NCBI GenBank assembly: GCA_001786395.1
Contig: MFWN01000002.1
Coordinates: 4,814-13,063, forward strand
Source: Candidatus Pacearchaeota archaeon RBG_13_36_9
GTDB lineage: Archaea; Nanobdellota; Nanobdellia; Pacearchaeales; GW2011-AR1
DNA length: 8,250 bases
Direction: 5' to 3'
The notes under the pieces were generated by a model that was not told where the DNA came from, made no database searches, and saw only the letters and a list, made by a program, of their open reading frames with translations. Positions 4,928 through 8,250 of the stretch are shown here, piece after piece (within the stretch, counting starts at the first letter, position 1; every line of letters starts with the position of its first letter). Both the position numbers and the translations under genes were made by a program.

Positions 4928-5155
4928 TTATTTCCTTATCATTAGAATTTTTTTAATCATATTTCCGATAAAGTGCAAGTCTGTTGATGGGTCTAAAATA
5001 ACTTTTAATGAAATAATAATAACCCCCATTAGTAAGAGAAGAACCAGCATCTTAATATAAAAATTTTCTACTAGATTTTCAATAAGTAAAAATAAGGAGA
5101 TAATTGCTCCAGTAAACATGGCTATTGCAATTTGCTCTTTCGGTTTATTATCCAT
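4928..5155 (-). CDS. Small membrane protein downstream of the restriction-modification gene
   Basis: A 75-aa protein starting MDNKPKEQIAIAMF. It has two hydrophobic segments, about 8-27 (AIAMFTGAIISLFLLI) and 32-54 (FYIKMLVLLLLMGVIIISLKVIL), then a short loop DPSTDLHF and a basic tail IKKILMIRK. It begins 13 bp after the stop of the restriction-modification gene on the same strand with no TATA box in the gap, so it is read from that transcript. A weak purine-rich AAGAAG directly before the ATG is the only SD-like signal. The family is not recognised. Co-transcription suggests an accessory role to the restriction-modification system, but membrane proteins are not a known requirement for such enzymes, so this is only an inference from position. 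Confidence 0.65.
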   Translation of the reverse strand: MDNKPKEQIAIAMFTGAIISLFLLIENLVENFYIKMLVLLLLMGVIIISLKVILDPSTDLHFIGNMIKKILMIRK

Positions 5156-5168
5156 CTTCTTGTTTTAT

Positions 5169-7880
5169 CTAAGATTTTTCTATAATTTCTTGTTCTTCTT
5201 TTGTTATTCCATATATCTTATAAATCATCTTATCTATATCTTCATCTGTTTTATTAATCTGCTCTTCTAATCTGTTTCTTTCATCTGTTAATTTTTCTCC
5301 AAGTTCATTTAAAGATTTAGTCAATTCCAATATTTTATTTACCCTACTACAAACCTCTTCTTGTATTTGACAATCTGGAATCTTTATCGGGAATTTTTTG
5401 GCATTTTGGATTAAGATTTTTTGGAATAGATTTTTGGATTTATCAAGATACTTTTCAGTGTGATAAAAGTTGATTAACCTTGAATTCAACAGAGCCAATA
5501 AATACTTAATTTTGGCCTTATTTTCATCTTTTGTTATTATATTAAATCCTATCTGAGCATTAATTAGTTCTTCTTCTGTATACCCTGCGTAAATTCTTAA
5601 TGGTTTTCCACTTACAATTTGCCTAACTACTATATGTGGTTCTGTAAAAAATCTCTTATCTCGTGGAGCCCCCAACCAACTTCCATACTTAATCCAATTT
5701 TTTCCATTCCAAAATATTCCATAACGAACAATATCTCCTCCAGAGATTAGCTTTTTGTAATTTTCGTCTTCTTTCCTATTTGAATGAAATTCTTTGTTTT
5801 CAATTTGTTTTTTTGTATGCCCCCTATATTTATCATAAGGGGTTATACCCAATGAGAAATCTGCTAATTCAATTAAAGGCATTGAATTTTCTTCTAATTT
5901 GTTTAGTAGACTATTCGTTTCTTTATCTGCAAAAATACTAAAAACAAAATCCGCATTTTTTTCCCATTCTTCTTGATGGACAGTAAGTCTTTGTTTTGCT
6001 GTTTGAGAACTTATCTCAGTTATTTTGTCATCCTTATCGTATATTAAAATATTTGTCTTTTTACTTTTAGATGAATCTTTTTTCTTGAAAATTAAGATAA
6101 TTGTTTCAACTTTAGCATCTTCAAAAACATTATCGGGCATTCTAACTATCTCAATCAAATCAACTTTATCAAGCAATAATTTTCTAATCTTGTTATAAGA
6201 ACTATTAAAAAGAATAGAGTTAGGCATAATAAACCCAAAATACCCCCCATTTTTTAATAATTGTATGGCTCTCTCTACGAAAATGGAATAAAGATTTATC
6301 CTATTCTCAGATGTTTTATACTTCTCAAACAAACCATCGACTTGTTTAGGCGGCATGCCTTTAATATCTACATAAGGGGGATTTCCGATTATAACATCAA
6401 ATCCGCCATTCCTCATTATTTCTCTAAACTCACTATCCCAATCAAATGCATTATCATTAGCAAATTTAACCTCCTCAAATAAACTATTCCCGACTTTAAT
6501 ATTTTCTTTTAGGGTAGGAAGTCTATGCTTTTTCTCAGCCATTTTAAGAAGTAAATTAAGTTGTGCTATCTCTACGGCTTTTGTATCTAAATCAACCCCA
6601 AAAATATTTTTCTTTAATATTTCTACCTTTTTGTCATAAGTAGTTGATACCCCTGACAAATCTAATTTTGTTTGTTCTATTTCTCCTTTTTGTTTGTTTA
6701 ATGCAACCAAATAATCAAATGCCTTAATCAAGAAACTACCAGAACCGCAAGCAATATCTAAAACTTTGATAGAGTCTTTCTTAACTTTTTTATCTCCTAA
6801 CAGTCCACTTAACGTTGACTTAACAATATAATCAACGACGTATGTAGGGGTGTAATAAATTCCTTGTGATTTTCTTTTTGCTTTGTTCTTTTCAGTAGAT
6901 TTTTTTGATATATGTGAAAGATACTGTTCATATAAATTGCCCAGTATGTCTGCATCGATTAAAGAAAAATCATAAGCTATATTTTCATCTTTTGTTTTAT
7001 AAAGTCTTTCAATAATATTTTTTAAAATCCCCTCCTCAAAATCCACTTTATCTATTTCTCTAAACTCAAATATCTTGCTATCATAATTTTCATCGTAATA
7101 CCTAAAAATCTCTTTAAATGATTTATTGATACTTTTCTCATTAAAAATAAACTCCCTTAAAGAAGCATCAAGTCTTTTTTCTTCATACCCCCTATCCTCG
7201 CAATTTCTTATAAAAATTAATCTATCTAAGAGTGTTTGAACAATCTCATCTCTTTCCTCTTCAGAATAAGTGGGATAGCCTTTTTTTAAGTTGTTTAATA
7301 GTTTATTTCTCCAATCTATAAATTCAGATAATAAATAATCACTTATTTTTCTTCGGGGTATTCTTTTTCCTATCTTATCTGCGTATTTCCCTATTTCATC
7401 GGTTTGAAAGGATTCTTTAGACAGAAGCCAGAGTTTATCAAATTCTTCTAAAAATTGTTTGTAACTCAAATCAAATAAAATGTTTCTCCAGATGTTTTTC
7501 TCGTTCCATTCGCAATTAAATACTTTTAATCTTTCAAAATCGGTTAGTATAGCCCAAGTTATGCCCTTATTCCAACCATACTCTATCGTTTGTTTAGCAA
7601 ATTTAGTTTCATTTAAATCAACTTTTACTGCTTTAGCCTCAACAAAAAATTTTAGAACACCCCCCAGTCTAAAGGCGTAATCTGCCCTGCCCTTTGATAC
7701 TTTTTCCTCCATAGAAACTTCATCACTCCTCATATCCCATCCAAAAGCCCCAAATAATGGTTCTATCAACCAATTTTTAGTATTTGCTTCCCCAAGACTT
7801 TTTAATTTCCCCTCAGAAATTAATTTTTCATATCTCTCAATAATCTTTCTTACTTCTTGTCTCGCACTCTCTTTATCCAT
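5169..7880 (-). CDS. Single-chain restriction-modification enzyme (Type IIG-like), N6-adenine methylase plus PD-(D/E)XK nuclease
   Basis: A 903-aa protein with nuclease, methylase and recognition parts in one chain. The N-terminal nuclease (about 1-135) has the PD-(D/E)XK pattern D67 (GRADYAF) and E81-A-K83 (FFVEAKAV). A helical linker leads to the methylase: GIYYTP (340-345), SAM-binding VLDIACGSGSFLI (373-385), GVDLD (428-432) and the N6-adenine catalytic NPPY (500-503). The C-terminal part has TaqI/Eco57I-like recognition features: ISGGDIVRYG (712-721), YLLALLNSRLINFYH (793-807), and the end IYKIYGITKEE. Such enzymes methylate adenine in a recognition sequence and cut unmodified DNA nearby. 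The ATG at 7880 is 26 nt from a TATA centre; the frame extends to TTG 7895, which is less likely. All key residues are present, so it looks functional. A related alternative is a BREX PglX-like methylase, but the nuclease domain and lack of other BREX genes argue against it. Confidence 0.88.
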   Translation of the reverse strand: MDKESARQEVRKIIERYEKLISEGKLKSLGEANTKNWLIEPLFGAFGWDMRSDEVSMEEKVSKGRADYAFRLGGVLKFFVEAKAVKVDLNETKFAKQTIEYGWNKGITWAILTDFERLKVFNCEWNEKNIWRNILFDLSYKQFLEEFDKLWLLSKESFQTDEIGKYADKIGKRIPRRKISDYLLSEFIDWRNKLLNNLKKGYPTYSEEERDEIVQTLLDRLIFIRNCEDRGYEEKRLDASLREFIFNEKSINKSFKEIFRYYDENYDSKIFEFREIDKVDFEEGILKNIIERLYKTKDENIAYDFSLIDADILGNLYEQYLSHISKKSTEKNKAKRKSQGIYYTPTYVVDYIVKSTLSGLLGDKKVKKDSIKVLDIACGSGSFLIKAFDYLVALNKQKGEIEQTKLDLSGVSTTYDKKVEILKKNIFGVDLDTKAVEIAQLNLLLKMAEKKHRLPTLKENIKVGNSLFEEVKFANDNAFDWDSEFREIMRNGGFDVIIGNPPYVDIKGMPPKQVDGLFEKYKTSENRINLYSIFVERAIQLLKNGGYFGFIMPNSILFNSSYNKIRKLLLDKVDLIEIVRMPDNVFEDAKVETIILIFKKKDSSKSKKTNILIYDKDDKITEISSQTAKQRLTVHQEEWEKNADFVFSIFADKETNSLLNKLEENSMPLIELADFSLGITPYDKYRGHTKKQIENKEFHSNRKEDENYKKLISGGDIVRYGIFWNGKNWIKYGSWLGAPRDKRFFTEPHIVVRQIVSGKPLRIYAGYTEEELINAQIGFNIITKDENKAKIKYLLALLNSRLINFYHTEKYLDKSKNLFQKILIQNAKKFPIKIPDCQIQEEVCSRVNKILELTKSLNELGEKLTDERNRLEEQINKTDEDIDKMIYKIYGITKEEQEIIEKS

Positions 7881-7902
7881 AAATATTTCAACCAATCCAC
7901 TT

Positions 7903-7910
7903 ATTTAAAT
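7903..7910. promoter_or_regulatory. Palindromic TATA box shared by two divergent genes
   Basis: ATTTAAAT is a perfect palindrome centred at 7906.5. The ATG of the restriction-modification gene (7880, minus) and that of the small membrane protein (7934, plus) lie 26.5 and 27.5 nt away, so one box can serve both, each leaderless. The purine-rich BRE-like AAAAGAAGT is on the minus-strand side only, which favours restriction-modification transcription. Confidence 0.68.
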
Positions 7911-7933
7911 ACTTCTTTTAACTTTAAACTTAA

Positions 7934-8149
7934 ATGAAAAAGAGAAAATTATTAACGCATGATGATGTTAATGCAGTAATAATCTTATCATGTTTTGTTA
8001 ATGGACTATTCTTGTTGGGTTATTCTATAATCTTTCTTAAATCAATGGAAAATATTTTTTATGGATTAGGATTGGGCTTATTTTCAGCTTCTTTAGTAAT
8101 GGGGATATTAGAAACATTAACGAATATTGCTAAAAAAAGGAGAAATTAG
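7934..8149 (+). CDS. Small two-helix membrane protein at the right end of the transposon
   Basis: A 71-aa protein, MKKRKLLTHDDVNAV at the N-terminus, with predicted helices about 12-35 (VNAVIILSCFVNGLFLLGYS) and 41-60 (IFYGLGLGLFSASLVMGILE), then a basic tail AKKRRN. It is divergent from the restriction-modification gene and shares its palindromic TATA box; the ATG sits 27-28 nt from the TATA centre, implying a leaderless mRNA. Its stop is 28 bp from the right terminal inverted repeat. The family is not recognised. With the 75-aa protein at 4928-5155 it flanks the restriction-modification gene, and both have two helices and a basic end, though I see no clear sequence similarity between them. 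Confidence 0.66.
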   Translation: MKKRKLLTHDDVNAVIILSCFVNGLFLLGYSIIFLKSMENIFYGLGLGLFSASLVMGILETLTNIAKKRRN

Positions 8150-8177
8150 CCTCTAATCTACTAAAAAATTAAGTTCT

Positions 8178-8201
8178 ACCAACCTTTAACGCACCAATAC
8201 A
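8178..8201 (-). repeat. Right terminal inverted repeat, 24 bp
   Basis: Starts ACCAACCTTTAACG and ends CCAATACA; it is the exact reverse complement of 1625-1648. Confidence 0.95.
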
Positions 8202-8210
8202 GCAAAATAG
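8202..8210. repeat. Target site duplication, right copy (GCAAAATAG)
   Basis: Directly abuts the right terminal inverted repeat and matches 1616-1624 exactly in the same orientation. Confidence 0.93.
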
Positions 8211-8226
8211 AAACATTTATATACTC

Positions 8227-8249
8227 GTAATGCCTATCGTAGGCATTAC
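8227..8249. repeat. Perfect 10-bp inverted repeat with 3-bp loop at the right edge
   Basis: GTAATGCCTA (8227-8236) and TAGGCATTAC (8240-8249) surround TCG. It falls inside the reconstructed coding frame of the interrupted gene, outside the transposon. It could be a DNA-binding site or RNA hairpin, or coincidence. Confidence 0.5.
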
Positions 8250-8250
8250 A

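Larger units (their letters stand above)
1625..8201. mobile_element. Complete 6,577-bp cargo transposon carrying a restriction-modification enzyme
   Basis: The element is bounded by perfect 24-bp inverted repeats (1625-1648 and 8178-8201) and a 9-bp direct target duplication. Excision in silico restores an open frame across the insertion point, which independently supports both boundaries. It encodes one DDE transposase and about nine cargo or regulatory genes, packed with little spacing. No second transposase, recombinase or internal copy of the terminal repeat is seen. The intact repeats and open reading frames suggest recent insertion. The transposase resembles IS6/IS240-type enzymes with an added zinc ribbon, but the 9-bp duplication differs from the usual 8 bp, so the family is left open. 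Confidence 0.92.
8202..8250 (-). pseudogene. 5' part of the interrupted toxin-like gene, running off the right edge
   Basis: Joining 1624 to 8211 gives a continuous minus-strand frame across the insertion point. From the right edge it reads CNAYDRHYEYINVS and passes directly into ILPSINFVVSKFQLELRYY in the left remnant, without stop. The D-x-H-x-EYI segment followed by VVSK and LYYK fits the order expected in these small toxin-like proteins. The native start codon lies outside the window. A TATA-like TATATAAA also occurs here on the minus strand (8215-8222), so a non-coding promoter reading is possible but less attractive. Confidence 0.62.

Noticed and set aside
5169..7880. A BREX or DISARM defence system based on the large methylase
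   Set aside because: The protein carries its own PD-(D/E)XK nuclease and none of the other BREX or DISARM genes is present in the window.

Overview
The window looks archaeal and AT-rich. Most genes are preceded by a TATA box such as TTTAAATA or TATATAAA, often with a purine-rich BRE-like stretch before it. In most of them the TATA centre lies 25-27 nt upstream of the ATG, so the transcripts would be leaderless. The protein set (wHTH-MNT/HEPN pair, DUF2283, RHH and AbrB-like miniproteins, zinc-ribbon DDE transposase) fits an uncultivated, small-genome (DPANN-like) archaeon. That placement is inference; no rRNA or ribosomal protein gene is present to confirm it.

Layout: (1) Positions 1-1043, minus strand, hold a toxin-antitoxin-like operon: a wHTH plus minimal nucleotidyltransferase protein (408-998) overlapping a HEPN-domain gene that runs off the left edge. 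Its promoter carries two copies of TAACT-N3-AGTTA, one of them over the Shine-Dalgarno sequence. (2) Positions 1044-1222 are non-coding, with a small GC-rich island. (3) A second toxin-antitoxin-like pair, also minus strand, is a DUF2283 gene (1223-1456) preceded by the 3' part of a small toxin-like gene.

(4) That toxin-like gene is interrupted at 1624/1625 by a complete 6,577-bp transposon, 1625-8201. It is bounded by perfect 24-bp terminal inverted repeats and flanked by a 9-bp target duplication, GCAAAATAG. Removing the element and one duplication copy joins 1624 to 8211 and restores an open reading frame across the junction on the minus strand. The 5' part of the broken gene therefore lies at 8202-8250 and beyond.

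Inside the transposon, left to right: two small membrane proteins (+); a DDE transposase with an N-terminal zinc ribbon (-); an RHH regulator (+); two overlapping genes that look like DUF6978 and DUF1828/DUF1829 (+); a 53-aa AbrB-like protein (-); a small membrane protein (-) directly downstream of a 903-aa single-chain restriction-modification enzyme with PD-(D/E)XK nuclease, N6-adenine methylase and target-recognition regions (-); and another small membrane protein (+) divergent from it.

How it may work together: the transposase moves the unit, and the restriction-modification enzyme is a plausible defence or addiction cargo. The transposase and AbrB-like genes share an unusual promoter: two GTACATGAA sites 25 bp apart bracket the TATA box, with identical spacing to the start codon. 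This suggests one element-encoded regulator controls both mobility and its own synthesis. The DUF6978/DUF1828 pair and the four small membrane proteins have no assigned function and are the most open part of the cargo.
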